This document shows positions 53,359 through 64,000 of a stretch of 64,000 nucleotides of DNA, piece by piece (positions within the stretch are counted from its first letter, which is position 1; the number at the start of each line of letters is the position of its first letter). The stretch covers positions 114,940,977 through 115,004,976 of the forward strand of contig CM041298.1 in the NCBI GenBank assembly GCA_023052935.1, written 5' to 3'. Source of the DNA: Piezodorus guildinii (taxonomy: Eukaryota; Arthropoda; Insecta; Hemiptera; Pentatomidae). The notes under the pieces are model-generated. The model was not told the origin of the DNA, did no database searches, and saw only the letters and a list, made by a program, of their open reading frames with translations. Both the position numbers and the translations under genes were made by a program.

Positions 53359-54218
53359 AAAATGGTTTTCTTGTAAGAGGAATGGTAAAACAGAAGTTTA
53401 AACTATCAGGATACAATCGTGGTATCTATGCGGGGTTAATAATATTTCAGAATAATATTTTCTCAATGGTACAGATAATTTTGCTCGTTGTCAGTTGTCA
53501 TCCGCGGTCAGCTATTCCAAATATCAGACAAAAATAGTTTGTTCAAGCTTTTGTATTCCTGTTTGTGAGTTTGTTGAAAATTCTTTGGTCTAAAAGAATT
53601 CTGTTTGTTTGCCATTGCTTCTTACTGTAGCTTTGATAAGGTCTCTGAGACATTGAGGGCAAAATGACGAACACATTTCTTAAAACGAGGCAGCTTCTTG
53701 AACAGTTAAGGTGAAGGTTTCAGTTTTTTCTTCGGCTTCTTAAAATCCTGTTCGCTTAAAGATTCAAGGGCACTTTCATGCGTTCACCGCATAACTTCTG
53801 ATTCATTATACCAAGGTTTAGCAACGTTTATTTTTTAGTAAAATAATTCTCGACTATTAAAATACATTGGTAGATGATCAGTGACAAGTTAAGTTTTAGG
53901 AATAAGAAGGGACCAACAAATCTCTAATTTTCACTATTGGTAAATAGCTTAGTTGCCTAGTTTTACTAGTTTATTTTGGACAATCTTCTTGATTTTTTTT
54001 TTACTTGTTACGAGCCTCCAAACCTAACAATGATCTTTGATTCTCATGGAAAACATTCGTCATGTAGTATTATCACTACCAATAGCATTATTTGATATTT
54101 TATGTCATTTCTTTTTAAAAATTGACAACAGGTGTACCACACTTTAAACTAAACAACTGGCTACTTTAATATTTTTTCTTTTCGTGCTAATATTCCTAAT
54201 ATAATAATATGCACAAAA
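53359..54218. other. No gene recognised
   Basis: Unassigned, slightly less AT-rich at 53500-53800. No coding frame above 60 codons was supported. Confidence 0.4.
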
Positions 54219-54232
54219 AAAAAAATAATAAA

Positions 54233-54296
<64 letters not shown>
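54219..54296. repeat. A-run and (TA)n microsatellite
   Basis: Interrupted A-run followed by about 24 TA units. Confidence 0.95.
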
Positions 54297-54299
<3 letters not shown>

Positions 54300-54435
54300 C
54301 ATTATTTTAAACACATGTTTTAAAAAAAATAAATCTAAGTAATCCTTTAACGTTTTTCTTTTCAATCTGTATTTAAAAAGACTTAATCTAATTTAAACAA
54401 CGGGGCAGTTGTATGTGTTGCGCGCAACAGATTTT
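54297..54435 (-). mobile_element. CTTAC element, left-end fragment
   Basis: CACATGTTTTAAAAAAAATA, ATCCTTTAACGTTTTTCTTT and TGTGTTGCGCGCAACAGATT follow the left end of the diverged copies. Confidence 0.6.
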
Positions 54436-55059
54436 TTCTGTTTACAAAGCAATTGACCACTTAAAATCACGCAAACACTTTTAATCCTACTTTAGTTGAT
54501 CGGATAAAAATGGAATTTTCACTAGTTGTACGCATTGGTTCTTATGTGTTCACGCATAAATGTAATCAAATTCTAATGATCTTGATAAGAAATATAATCT
54601 TATATACAAAGTAAGAGTCACTATTGATCAAAACCAATCGTGGGGAAAATATATTTCTCAAATCACCTAACAATATATCGGTATCCTAAAATTATTTCTA
54701 AGATTTAGAGATTCTATCCCACCTAAAACCCGTACGCTATAGCTCTCTTCTCATTAACCATCAGTTTGACTACATTTGCCTAGGGGATAGTGGGCTGAAA
54801 AATTTAACATGAGAAGCAAGAGACTGATAAATTGTTTCATCGCATGTGGAATTCCCAGACGCTCCCATGCTTCTAGTAGGTTTACCGATTTGCCGAGTAG
54901 AATTAGCTCTATCCCCTCCGTCAGCAATAACTCTTAAGTTTCTTTCTTTTCCAATCATTAAAAATACCTTGATTTTGACAAACGAGGTGCATGAAACTCG
55001 TGCATAGCCAGTAGAATATATAGCACTCATTTCCTATGGTTTTATTTTATTTTATTTAT
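54436..55059. other. Sequence before the ankyrin exon; no firm gene
   Basis: An 86-codon minus-strand frame (54770-55030) is less AT-rich than its surroundings, but it has no recognisable domain and is not called as a gene. Confidence 0.35.
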
Positions 55060-55078
55060 AACTCAATGTTGTTTACAG
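55060..55078 (+). promoter_or_regulatory. 3' splice site of the ankyrin exon
   Basis: ACTCAATGTTGTTTACAG, preceded by a T-rich tract (TTTTATTTTATTTTATTTA), is a standard acceptor. The exon would begin ATTCAGTAATGGCG. Confidence 0.55.
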
Positions 55079-55086
55079 ATTCAGTA

Positions 55087-55278
55087 ATGGCGATGGTAAA
55101 AGAAATGCCGAGAAAGGAGTTGGCTGACGACTCTCTGATGGAATGGAACGGATCGCCCGCTACCACCACGCTCCTCAACGCGCCTTCAAAAGGAACCAGA
55201 GGGTCATCCAAGAGGCAGTCCAAGATGGCAGCGCTATTCCTCTTAAGCCGATCCAGGAATGCGACAAGAACGCCATGA
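55087..55278 (+). other. Overlapping upstream frame: uORF or sign of a frameshift
   Basis: ATG at 55087 (G at -3 and +4) opens MAMVKEMPRKELADDSLMEW and runs 64 codons across the start of the ankyrin frame. Its first 20 residues look like coding sequence. The ankyrin frame has a TGA at 55125, so both cannot be one frame. Either this is an inhibitory uORF, or one base was lost or gained near 55135-55145 and the true protein begins at 55087. Confidence 0.4.
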
Positions 55279-56417
55279 TTAAGATCCTACTCAACGGAGG
55301 ATCCAAAGTGCAGCAGAACATTTCAGTAAAATCGTTGCTGCAGACCGCTGTCGAAAGAGAGAGCCCCAACACTATCGATACTTTACTGAAGTTAAGCGGG
55401 GATGTAATAAGCCATGATAAATCTCTCGCCGGGCTCCTTCATATCGCGGTCAAACGGAAGAATGTGAGAGCTGTTAAAGTTCTTCTGTGGCACGGACTTG
55501 ACGCGCAGTTCATCAATGAATATGGTAACGCGCCTTTGCACATCGCTGCAGCTTTAAATCACTTAGGGATTGTGAGGCAGTTAATCTCTAAGGGCGCAAG
55601 CGTTAACCAGTGGAACGAATCCGGTCTACTCCCTCTGCACCTGACGACTGCCCCGGATGTAATATCCCAGCTGATAACGAAAGGTGCGGAAGTAGACGCG
55701 AGGACTCCAGGAGGTGACACGGCACTCCATCTCGCGGTCTGGAGCGGCAACAACGAAGCTGCGGATTTATTGATGAGCTGCGGGGCAGACCCTCACGCAA
55801 TAAACGCCTTTGGACAGACACCTGTTCTTATCGCATTACAGTCCAACAACAGGGAAATGATCGAGATTTTCGTTGGACATGGAATAATAGTTGTCGAGAA
55901 AGTTTATTATGAAGACGAGTACTGCTCCAACCAAGGGCGATTGGAGACAGTGGTTGAAGTGCCGGAGGAAGAGGAAGCGGATGAAGGAGATGCGGAGATA
56001 AACACCAACGCTACTCCAGCAATGAACAAAGACCTCAGCGAAGATGGACCGATCCACAAAGCCGCCTGCGAAGGACGGTTGGAAGAGGTTATGGAGCTGT
56101 TGGACGGAGGAGCGGACGTGGACTGCAAAGGATGGCACGGCTACACGGCACTCCAGTACGCCGCCAAGTGCGGCCACCTTAGTGTTGTCCAGGCACTGCT
56201 CCAGAGAGGCGCGGATATCAACCTGGCCAACGACTGGAGCTGGACTCCACTCCACCACGCCGCCTACTACAGCCGCTGCACTATCGTAAAGCTTCTCATC
56301 GAAGCGGGGGCAGACACAAATGTTGTAGACACTGTTTACGGATGGACACCTTTAGGCTGGGCCAAGTACAACCATAAGGTTATTAACTTGTTCAAGTCTA
56401 AGGGCATTACTAAATGA
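55143..56417 (+). CDS. Ankyrin-repeat protein, 424 residues
   Basis: The only convincing host protein in the window. GC and codon choice differ sharply from the AT-rich flanks. Ankyrin repeats occupy about residues 95-126 (LLHIAVKRKNVRAVKVLL), 128-158 (APLHIAAALNHLGIVRQLIS), 160-188 (short), 191-220 (DTALHLAVWSGNNEAADLLM) and 224-250. After an acidic linker (255-298, PEEEEADEGDAE), further repeats lie at 301-330 (GPIHKAACEGRLEEVMELL), 333-363, 367-397 (WTPLHHAAYYSRCTIVKLLI) and 400-420. Such proteins bind partner proteins. No enzyme domain, signal peptide or membrane segment is visible, so a cytosolic or nuclear scaffold is likely and the exact role is unknown. The ATG at 55143 has G at -3 and +4. 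An upstream ATG at 55087 in another frame overlaps this start. AATAAA lies at 56771. Confidence 0.85.
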   Translation: MERIARYHHAPQRAFKRNQRVIQEAVQDGSAIPLKPIQECDKNAMIKILLNGGSKVQQNISVKSLLQTAVERESPNTIDTLLKLSGDVISHDKSLAGLLHIAVKRKNVRAVKVLLWHGLDAQFINEYGNAPLHIAAALNHLGIVRQLISKGASVNQWNESGLLPLHLTTAPDVISQLITKGAEVDARTPGGDTALHLAVWSGNNEAADLLMSCGADPHAINAFGQTPVLIALQSNNREMIEIFVGHGIIVVEKVYYEDEYCSNQGRLETVVEVPEEEEADEGDAEINTNATPAMNKDLSEDGPIHKAACEGRLEEVMELLDGGADVDCKGWHGYTALQYAAKCGHLSVVQALLQRGADINLANDWSWTPLHHAAYYSRCTIVKLLIEAGADTNVVDTVYGWTPLGWAKYNHKVINLFKSKGITK

Positions 56418-56795
56418 TTTCTTTGAATGAACACAAAGTTCTTCATTTATTATTGTACATAATGTAGGAATACATGTGACTAATGTAAATATTGTATATT
56501 TATATGTTTATCTTTATATGTTAGTATTATTATTATACTATTACGATTTACTTTATTAGTATTATATACGTCATTATTACTATTATATATTATCTTTGTG
56601 AGTTACTAAAATGTAAATATTGTATATACCTTATATCTTATTATAATCTAAATATAGTATTATAAATATTTTATTTATTATTAAAATTTAACTATGTTAT
56701 TTTATATATTATTAAAATGTAGATATTGTATAAATATTGTAAATATATATTAATTGTAAATCACAACAAGAATAAATGAATGTTATGTCAATTTC
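56418..56795 (+). other. 3' UTR of the ankyrin gene
   Basis: AT-rich with several near-copies of AATATTGTATA (56491, 56616, 56723). AATAAA at 56771-56776 is the likely polyadenylation signal. Confidence 0.6.
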
Positions 56796-58429
56796 GTTTC
56801 TTATTTTTTTAACCATTCTTATGAGCATGGGAATGTATAAAAGAATATACGAAATGTTAAAATAAAACCTCATATTGGTTAAACGAGCATTACGTTCTAT
56901 ATAGAAAATTCTAATTAATAAATTCTTACAAATAGTAAAATATTAACTTAACAGTATTTCGTAAACTTGATAAGGCTATAAGTATGTTAGTTACACGGAT
57001 GCTAATTGCGAATATGTTCACTTTGTAGGACTTTTGTAAGTATTGGTATACAAATTGTTGATACAGAAGTAATAATTGTAATGTAATTAATTCATTAACT
57101 TTTTTTTTATCTCTGTACCGTTCAACTGTTCTTAAACAATTTTAAATTGATTTTTATCAGAGAGGTAAGTGAAAGTCGCTAGTTTTGAGCACCAGATTTT
57201 TTTTTTATACCTAACTGTATTAGAAAATTCCTTAATTAATTTTTATTATATTTTTGTGTGTACCTTCAGGCAATTCATTTGAAACCGTCCTTTTAATTCT
57301 ACCTTCACATCTGAAAACATGAGTTGAAAATTCTCTATAATTCTGGGTATTTTTAGATATCAAATCATAACAAAAATACATCGATATGCTTATTCGGTTT
57401 GACATATGCAAAATTACCAAAGTTAATTTTTTTATCAAAAACCTTCATTTAACAGTGTGAATAATTATTGAAATCGGGAACCTGCTTAGTCTTAGTAAAT
57501 AAACTAATGTCACTTATTCTCATAATATAGATGTTTAATCAGTGTAACTCATAATTTTTCACTCAGTCTCATCTGAGGTATTTCCTTGTAAACATAGCGA
57601 AAAATGAATTTAGGCCAGTTTTGAAAATTCATAAACATAAAAAGATTATATCTTAAGATCGACATTTTTACATTAAGTAGGACAATGAGTAAACTGTATT
57701 ATGATAAAATATAATCAAATCCAATAATGATCGTTTTTTTTTTTTTATTTTGTGAACTTTTAAACTTTTTTCTCTATAGTTTGTGAGGACAAAAAAATAT
57801 AATCGTATGCTTATTATATTGTTAGTTTTTGTATTAATTTCTGTGACGGGCGTGAAAAACTGGATAGCTCGAGTTATATCAAAAATGAGTTAACTCCACG
57901 TATCGCTCTCTCAGACCGTCTACCACGTCGTGTTAAATTGGTTACAGGTAAAAGAAAGCTGTATGTTAATTACTCTATTTTGAGTATTACGCAAAGTTTA
58001 AGTCGCTCACATGTAAAATGAAAGATTTTGACTTAACCACTTATTCACAACCGCCACAGATTTAATTTGCCAAATATGTCTTCAGCTGATTTAAAAGTAT
58101 TAGTCAGAAAAATATTTATCAATGATTTCCAATTTACGAAAAGGTCCAGAATAACGGCCAAAAACATTATGAAAATAGATTTCGAACGGATGACCCATAT
58201 GACTTATTAATATATGCGAGTCATAACAATTGTTAGCAGATAAAAACGAATTGAAAATTGATAAGTTTCAAGATGCGTAGAATCCGAATAACGAAAAAAA
58301 AACCCGTTTGTTCTAATTAATAAATAATTAAATGCAAAAAGTTGTTTGCTTTTAATTTTTAAAAAAAATTAAATTTCGGACCAAATGAAAAAATAATCAT
58401 TGAAATTAGTTAACAAATAGCTTAGATAT
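56796..58429. other. No gene recognised; CTTAC left-end fragment at 57105-57205
   Basis: GAGGTAAGTGAAAGTCGCTA and GAGCACCAGATTTTTTTT at 57160-57205 are a minus-strand CTTAC left end without the rest. The remainder is AT-rich without coding frames. The 68-codon minus-strand frame at 57232-57438 has no domain. Confidence 0.45.
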
Positions 58430-58590
58430 TGCTTTTTGAAATCAGTGGTAGAGATGATATGGTGCTTTGAATTAGTGCTTTTCATACTATTTTAATTGCC
58501 TATCAACAGCCATAAAAACATATCCTAATATTGTTATTTGAAAATAATAAACCATTGTGTGATAATTTGTAGCGTTTTTTTTTTTTTTTT
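58430..58590 (+). repeat. Dispersed AACTCAGTTATTT-family end block
   Basis: TAATATTGTTATTTGAAAAT, AATAAACCATTGTGTGATAA and TTTGTAGCG match 10405-10495. Confidence 0.6.
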
Positions 58591-58779
58591 TTTTTTATAT
58601 TACAAACTGGGCACAGAGAATGGACTGATTTATTTTTATTCAATATTTTATTATGAATTTTGGCACAAGTTTCTCGATCAGAAATATGATGAAAAATATT
58701 TATTATTTAAAAGCTAGGACCTAAAGTTTAGAAGCTATATAGGTGACAATAAAAAAATCACATCTTTTATTTTGGAGGA

Positions 58780-59047
58780 TTTTTTAATTTTAAATTTCGC
58801 ATGTAAGCAGTGTCAGACTATTTTAATCTGAATAAGACGTTATGAAAGTAAAGTCTATTTAGTCTATTATTTCTATTCGATATAATTCTGAAACGATGAT
58901 CAAAATCGTTAAACCCGTTTTCAATCAAAACGTAAAAAGATGCAAATTGCATTAATACTAATAAATTGGAATTTGAGGTAAGCCAACTCTGTTGAAAAAA
59001 AGACGCTCTAACATGCCAGGCATTTTTCTATCTTAAATATGGAATTT
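58780..59047 (+). mobile_element. CTTAC element, middle part, interrupted by the Jockey element
   Basis: CAGTGTCAGACTATTTTAAT, CCGATATAAT-like and TCTTAAATATGGAATTT follow the family order. The sequence is cut at 59047 by the Jockey insertion and resumes at 62425. Confidence 0.6.
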
Positions 59048-59048
59048 G

Positions 59049-59508
59049 CCTCAACCATCCCATCATCTTCCTCAGCCTCAACCACTCTATCATCACCCAC
59101 AGCCTCTACCATTCCATCATCAGCCTCAGAATTCCCGACCACAGTCCCAGACGTCCCAACACCTTCAAAACACACCAAGGAAATAGTTTCCCACCAAAAA
59201 TTTCTCACGGGTTCAGTTACCACCAGATCAATTACAAAATACAATATCCTTTCCAGCCTACCTCAGAAGTAATACCACCCCCAGACGCTCAGTCAAACAT
59301 TGAACCTCATCAGCAACCCCGACGGACTGCCCAATCTCTTCATAGACAGCCTAATCCTATAATCAAAGAAGCTTCCAACTACTCCTATCATTCACAAATA
59401 ACATCAATCCTTTCATCTTTCCTTTTAGATCTTCAAAATACAATAAGACCTCTTATTACCCTCCTTACCAGACTCCTATCTGAAGTTCCTTTCCATACCC
59501 CACAATGA
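59049..59508 (+). pseudogene. Jockey ORF1, C-terminal part
   Basis: A Pro/Gln/His-rich stretch (HHLPQPQPLYHHPQPLPFHH) is followed, after a frame change, by PNPIIKEASNYSYHSQITSI and LLDLQNTIRPLITLLTRLLS. This corresponds to the hydrophobic end of ORF1 of the near-complete copy. The stop TGA overlaps the ORF2 ATG (ATGA). The zinc knuckles are missing because of 5' truncation. Confidence 0.7.
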
Positions 59509-62276
59509 ACAACAACTCCCTAGCCATTCTTTTGTGGAATGCAAATGGCCTACTTAACCACCGTGACGAACTTGACCTATTTCTACATGACAATAACATA
59601 GATATTGCACTTTTGACTGAAACTCACTTCACTCAACGATCACATTTTTATGTACGTGACTACATTACTTACAGATCGGACCACCCAGACAACACTTCAC
59701 ATGCTGGTTCTTGTATTCTTGTTCATAAATCCTTACCCCATTCCCTTATTCCTTCTACTCCAACTGACGCCATTCAATCCACCTCAGTAATCATTACAAC
59801 CCGTCCTTACCATTTAACGTTCTCAGCTGTAAACTGTCCTCCCGGCAATGCCCTTTCATACCACTATCTTGAATCCTTATTCCGTTCCTTCGGAACGCTC
59901 TTCATAGCTAAAGTTGACTACAACGCTTAACACCAACGATGGGGTTGTCGATCATCCAATCCCCGTGGTAATGTCCTTTCTCATGTCTCAAGATCCAACT
60001 CTTATTCAATTCTTTCACCCATGAATCCCATATACTGGCCAACATCCCGCAAAAAACGTCCAGATATCCTCGATATATTTGTCACGTCTCAGATTTCCTC
60101 CTCCCAAGCAATCATCAAGCCCTTGGAAGACCTTTCATCAGAACATAGTCCAGTTCTGCTTTTATTACATTCAAATTTCGCTCCAATACCTTCCCCTCCT
60201 AAACTTATTACAGGACGAATCAACTGGGACAGATTTCGACATGATTTGGACAATAAATTAGACTTGAACTTTCTCTCAAGACAACAAATGACATTGACAG
60301 AGCAGTAGACACACTTACAACATCAATACAGACCAGTTTAAAAGATAGTACATCAAACAGAACTACAATCAATAAAAAACAGACTAAATTGCCACCTCAC
60401 CTTTGCATGTTACTAAGGGAAAAACGTAGAGCAATAGTGAAGTGGCATAAGACTAGATACCCATCCGATAAAACTTATTATACTAAACTGACTAACAAAC
60501 TAAAATCAGAAATAAAAAAATTCAAAATACAAAATTTACTCGATTTTACCGAAAATCTCACCACTACTGACACAACATTATGGACTACCACTAAGAACCA
60601 AAATCTCACCACTACTGACACAACATTATGGACTACCACTAAGAACCAAAATCTTAACACTACTGACACAACATTATGGACTACCACTAAGAACCAAAAT
60701 CTCACCACTACTGACAAATCACTATGGACGACCACTAAGAACCTATTCAAATTTAAAGACTCCAATCCACTCTTCCCAGCTTTTTGGTCAGCACCTTCTT
60801 AAAACTTGTATTCCACCCGGATATCCTTAATCCCAATCACCTTGAATGTATTGAGGCAGAACTAACTATTCCTCTCCAAATGTCTCTTCCACCTAAAGCT
60901 TTCCATCTTTCTGAAATTTCCAGCATTATTCATAGTCTGTCATCCCGCAAAGCTCCAGGGCCCGATCTAATCACATCCCAAATTTTAAAACTCCTTTTAC
61001 GAAAAGCCATCCTATTCCTTACCTACATTTATAATGCTGTATTCCATACAACATATTTTCCTGACTCCTGCAAATTATCCACAGTAAAAATAATACATAA
61101 ACCCAAAAAGCCACCAGAATATCCGTCCTCTCACCGCCCCATCTCTCTTTTATGCATCATGGGAAAATCCTTAAAAAAACTGCTTCTAAAACGTATCTAT
61201 CCTATCCTTGGTTCCAAAAATATTATCCCCGATCATCAGTTTGGCTTTCGAACATCCCATTCCACTATCCAGCAATGTCATCGGTGGTGGATGTAGTCTC
61301 CTCCGCTTTGGAGCGCGGATTGTACCGCATTGGAGCCTTTCTCGAAGTAGAACAAGCCTTTGACCGAGTCTGGCATCCAGGACTGCTGTACTAACTCCAA
61401 AAATTCCTTCCTCCAACATACTTCCTCATCATCCAGTCCTATCTCACTGACAGATCCTTCCAAATAAATCACAAGTGCTCCTATTCATCCCTTTTTGTTC
61501 AGTCCGCTGGTGTCCCACAAGGCAGTATCCTCGGACCCATTCTCTTCACAGTCTCTACAGCTGACATCCCAATCAATCCTAACACTTTCCTCTCTACGTA
61601 TACTGATGACACTTGTGTGTTATCAGTCAATAACGATCCAACTATTGCCTCTCAAATCCTACAATCCCACATCAGAGACCTTCAGGTATGGTGTCAGAAT
61701 TGGAGAATTAAAATAAATTCAGAAAAACCCCACCAAATAACCTTTACCCTCAGTCGTAAACCAATGACCTCCTGTCCTACAGAATCCTATAATAATATCC
61801 CACAAGTCCCGGTCGAACAGATCTGCTATCTAGGTCTCCTGCTTGAGAAACGTCTCACATGGAATCCGCATACAAGACTGAAAAGACAAGAGACTGCTCG
61901 CCGATTTCGGTTACTTCAACATTTACTTGGCAAACGCTCTAAACTTCCACTTAACTACATGACTATCATTAGGCCTATATGGAATTACGGAGTTGAGCTT
62001 TCGGGCTCTACTAAACCTTCAAATTCTTCCCGGATCCAATCCTTACAATCCAAAATCCTTCGTAAAATCCTCAACGCTCCTTACTTTGTCACAAATAAAC
62101 TCATCCATAAAGACCTAAATATTCCATTTGTTGCTGAACTAGCCCGAACTAGATATCAATCCTTCCATAACAAACTCCTCTCCCACTCTAACCCACTAGT
62201 TTCAATCCTTGCTTCCTCTTCCATTCCTGACAATCCTCCGAGGCGTCTGAAAAGAAGATAGCCTCAAGTCCTTCTA
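59505..62276 (+). pseudogene. Jockey ORF2, broken by stops and frameshifts
   Basis: Endonuclease: LLWNANGLLNHRDELDLFL, LLTETHF, KVDYNA followed by TAA (59928) where related copies have Lys, DILDIFVTS and SSEHSPVLLL. RT: KAPGPDLITSQILK, FLEVEQAFDRVWHPGL, GVPQGSILGP and YTDDTCVL (the catalytic FADD changed to YTDD), then YLGLLLEKRLTWNPH and PPRRLKRR. Frames change near 60285, 60790, 61285 and 61600, and stops lie at 59928, 61392 and 62259. It contains the 48-bp tandem repeat. It cannot make an active protein. Confidence 0.85.
60554..60742 (+). repeat. 48-bp in-frame tandem repeat, 3.9 copies
   Basis: AATCTCACCACTACTGACAC..TGGACTACCACTAAGAACCA starts at 60554, 60602, 60650 and 60698. It encodes NLTTTDTTLWTTTKNQ four times between the endonuclease and the RT, at the place where the near-complete copy has one SARDNSLWNVTKKI. 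Confidence 0.95.
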
Positions 62277-62433
62277 GTTTAGAAAAGTTACAGGAGTGCT
62301 GCCATTGGGTAGTTCTTCTTCAAGTCTGTTTCACGCCATTTACCTTTTGTCATTTACACATTTCCTTGTTGTACTTTGAAGTACAGTTGTAAATTTCAAT
62401 AAATGATGTTAAAAAAAAAAAAAAATGGAATTT

Positions 62434-62465
62434 CATGTCATTGCTATGATATCAGGAAAAAAAAA
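62434..62465 (+). mobile_element. CTTAC element, remainder after the Jockey insertion
   Basis: CATGTCATTGCTATG continues the CTTAC sequence cut at 59047 for a short distance only. Confidence 0.45.
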
Positions 62466-62815
62466 TCTAGTGTGAGCAACACAAGAATTTCTCTTACCTG
62501 ACCAGTTAAAAATAATTTTAACACCGAGGAATGGTTAATTATTTCAATTAATAATAATTACGTAAATACATGAATTTTATTTTAGAAGGCATTTTTTTTT
62601 TCAATTCGCATTTAAGCACGGTTGCGCTATTTCAATCTGAATAATACTTACGTGAAAGTAAAGTCTATTTAGTTTTATACCGATATAACGATTTTCGATA
62701 TAAATTTGAAATTTGGATACAGAGAACCCTAGAAGATGTATTTTCGTTGAAAATTAGAATTCGAAAACATTCATGACTACAATACCTTCCTTTGCTATAT
62801 AATTCAAATATAGGA
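62466..62815 (+). mobile_element. CTTAC element, internally deleted
   Basis: TCTAGTGTGAGCAACACAAG at the left, GCATTTAAGCACGG in the middle, GAATTCGAAAACATTCATGA and GGAAAGTTAAGTC at the right. The middle half is missing. Confidence 0.65.
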
Positions 62816-63484
62816 AAGTTAAGTCAATAAAATATATATAGTAAATAAAATCCGAACAAATGGCCTTTGGAGGTTGGTAGAAAACGGATTCCTCAGGGCA
62901 ATCAACTGAGCCCTACCTCCGTCTTGGTTGTCTCAAGAAGTAATCAAATTAGGAGTCGAAGGTTATGCTTTTTCCTGGCTACCGCCTTATTTTCTTCTCA
63001 GCTAACAACGTCAGGGTCTGAATGAGATTTAGTATTGAATGAAGTGCTGTAATCGCAATTCGGATTTGCAAGGCACTCTCTTGTCGTGGCACTTATAAGC
63101 GGTAATGAACTCGAACTTTTCGTCGACTCTTTAGAGTGGGTGACATCTTTAAGGACACGTTAATTCTGCAGGCATTTTGAGGGATGAAGCGGTAGTGGGT
63201 TCCTAGAATAATATAGAGCCCATATAATTCCTCCGTTCCTTAAAACGCGTGCAATATAAACGGTACCTAGTTGAGTCCGCAAAGAGGAGCGTCACTGCTC
63301 GTTCAACGTAACCGTTCAATCCATTCCAAATAGTTATCGGTTACACTCTATCCTTTCCTGAATATAAAAGCGTAGATAAAAAGAAAAAAATCAGATAAAA
63401 TAAATGGCTGAGATACAACTGGTTCTAGAGCTCTTGCAACAATGTTTCAAAAATTATATTTCGAACTGGGTCTCAGCCACTTAT
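62816..63484. other. No gene recognised; GC-richer unique sequence
   Basis: 62830-63370 is less AT-rich than most of the window and free of the repeats above. No reading frame is convincing. Confidence 0.4.
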
Positions 63485-64000
63485 TACTTTCACTTACTAT
63501 ATATAGTAAGGGAAAGTATTGCAATCGTGAAAATTTTCGAATTCCAGTTTTCAACGGAAATACACGTTTTATGGTCCCCTGAGTCCAAATAACCATGTCC
63601 CGCAAAAAGGTCTGTGTGTATGTGTGGTAACTCCCGGGCGGAAACGGTAAGTCCTATGAAACTGAAATTTCATATTTAAGACAAATATACGCCTGAGACC
63701 TTACAAAACCTTTTTCATAAAATGAGCTTATCAGAAGAGCCACTTTATACCATGCATTTTGCACGTTTTTTAGATTTTCTCGAAAACGGTTCCGACGATT
63801 TTGATTAAACTCGCTATATCGATGTAAAATTTAGTGGGCTTTTATATCATGTAGGCTTCGTTCTGATTAAAATAGTCTGATAGGGCTTAAATGCCGATAT
63901 TTTAAATTGTCTTGCTCTAAAGTACCTTTAATTTTGTAGATTATATAAAAAAAACTATATTATCTTGTTACCACTGATGAAATACAGGTAAATATATAAA
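63485..64000 (-). mobile_element. CTTAC element, cut by the window edge
   Basis: CTTTCACTTACTATATATAG, GGGAAAGTATTGCAATCG, CCCGGGCGGAAACGG, TCGAAAACGGTTCCGACGA and ATAGGGCTTAAATGCCGATA give the first 516 bases of a minus-strand copy. Confidence 0.85.

Larger units (their letters stand above)
46975..55078 (+). other. Possible 8.1-kb intron full of repeats
   Basis: GTGAGTTTTCTTTTATATTA at the left and TTTATAACTCAATGTTGTTTACAG at the right would make a standard GT-AG intron. Everything between is repeats or unassigned AT-rich sequence. Not proven by the sequence alone. Confidence 0.35.
59048..62424 (+). mobile_element. 5'-truncated, decayed Jockey-type LINE
   Basis: It is flanked by ATGGAATTT (59039-59047 and 62425-62433), with a poly(A) at 62411-62424. 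It holds the end of ORF1 and a whole but broken ORF2. It belongs to the same subfamily as the fragments at 6342, 26668 and 35005. Confidence 0.9.

Noticed and set aside
54770..55030. 86-codon minus-strand frame before the ankyrin exon
   Set aside because: No domain, and it runs close to the acceptor tract of the ankyrin exon. It could hide an exon, but nothing supports it.
55836..56258. 140-codon minus-strand frame opposite the ankyrin repeats
   Set aside because: Shadow of the GC-rich plus-strand coding sequence, with no domain of its own.
59039..59272. 77-codon Ser/Thr-rich frame
   Set aside because: It starts in the target duplication of the Jockey insertion and is an alternative frame of the Pro/Gln/His-rich ORF1 segment.
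60478..60765. Minus-strand frame of repeated VVVHNVVSVV
   Set aside because: Reverse reading of the 48-bp tandem repeat.

Overview
The window is AT-rich eukaryotic DNA, almost certainly from an insect or another arthropod. It carries Jockey-, I- and RTE-type LINEs, mariner and hAT-like elements, a very high density of short non-autonomous repeats, and only one convincing host gene. The species cannot be named from the sequence.

Layout. Positions 1-4310 hold a decayed I-type LINE with an RNase H domain. Positions 4311-21500 are a patchwork of short repeats: an internally deleted mariner, a mariner half-copy, many copies of a roughly 0.9 kb element flanked by short GTAAGTGAAAG/CTTTCACTTAC inverted ends (called the CTTAC element here), a hAT-type MITE with a perfect 8-bp target duplication, and a four-unit head-to-tail array (18950-20817) with one hammerhead-ribozyme-like motif per unit. 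Positions 21562-29487 are an old RTE-type LINE split by three Jockey insertions, one of them nearly complete (21842-26393). Positions 30200-37330 are LINE and mariner fragments plus a tRNA-derived SINE head. Positions 37400-53400 hold palindromic hammerhead elements, CTTAC elements, a long-TIR element with internal 182-185 bp tandem repeats (called the AGTCC element), and AT microsatellites. A putative first exon ends in a strong splice donor at 46974. A GC-richer ankyrin-repeat coding exon lies at 55079-56776 behind a clean splice acceptor, so the two may be exons of one gene with an intron of about 8.1 kb. Positions 59048-62424 are a decayed Jockey element inserted in a CTTAC element. The right edge is another CTTAC element.

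The most unusual content is the set of hammerhead-like motifs: at least 19 sites in three families, on both strands. They occur as a head-to-tail array with 467-471 bp spacing, as a 761-bp direct dimer, and as head-to-head palindromes with 10-16 bp target duplications. A family-B element is also inserted inside a family-A element. Each good copy has CTGATGA, a helix II hairpin and GAAAC, followed by a self-complementary AACGTT and a GGC that pairs with the GCC just before CTGATGA. This fits a dimeric type I hammerhead of the kind known from Penelope-like elements and retrozymes. One feature departs from the textbook core: every family has one extra base between CTGATGA and helix II. No Penelope reverse transcriptase was found here, so these look like non-autonomous ribozyme elements mobilised in trans.

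Repeat family names and host-gene structure are inferences from reading the sequence; no database or folding program was used.
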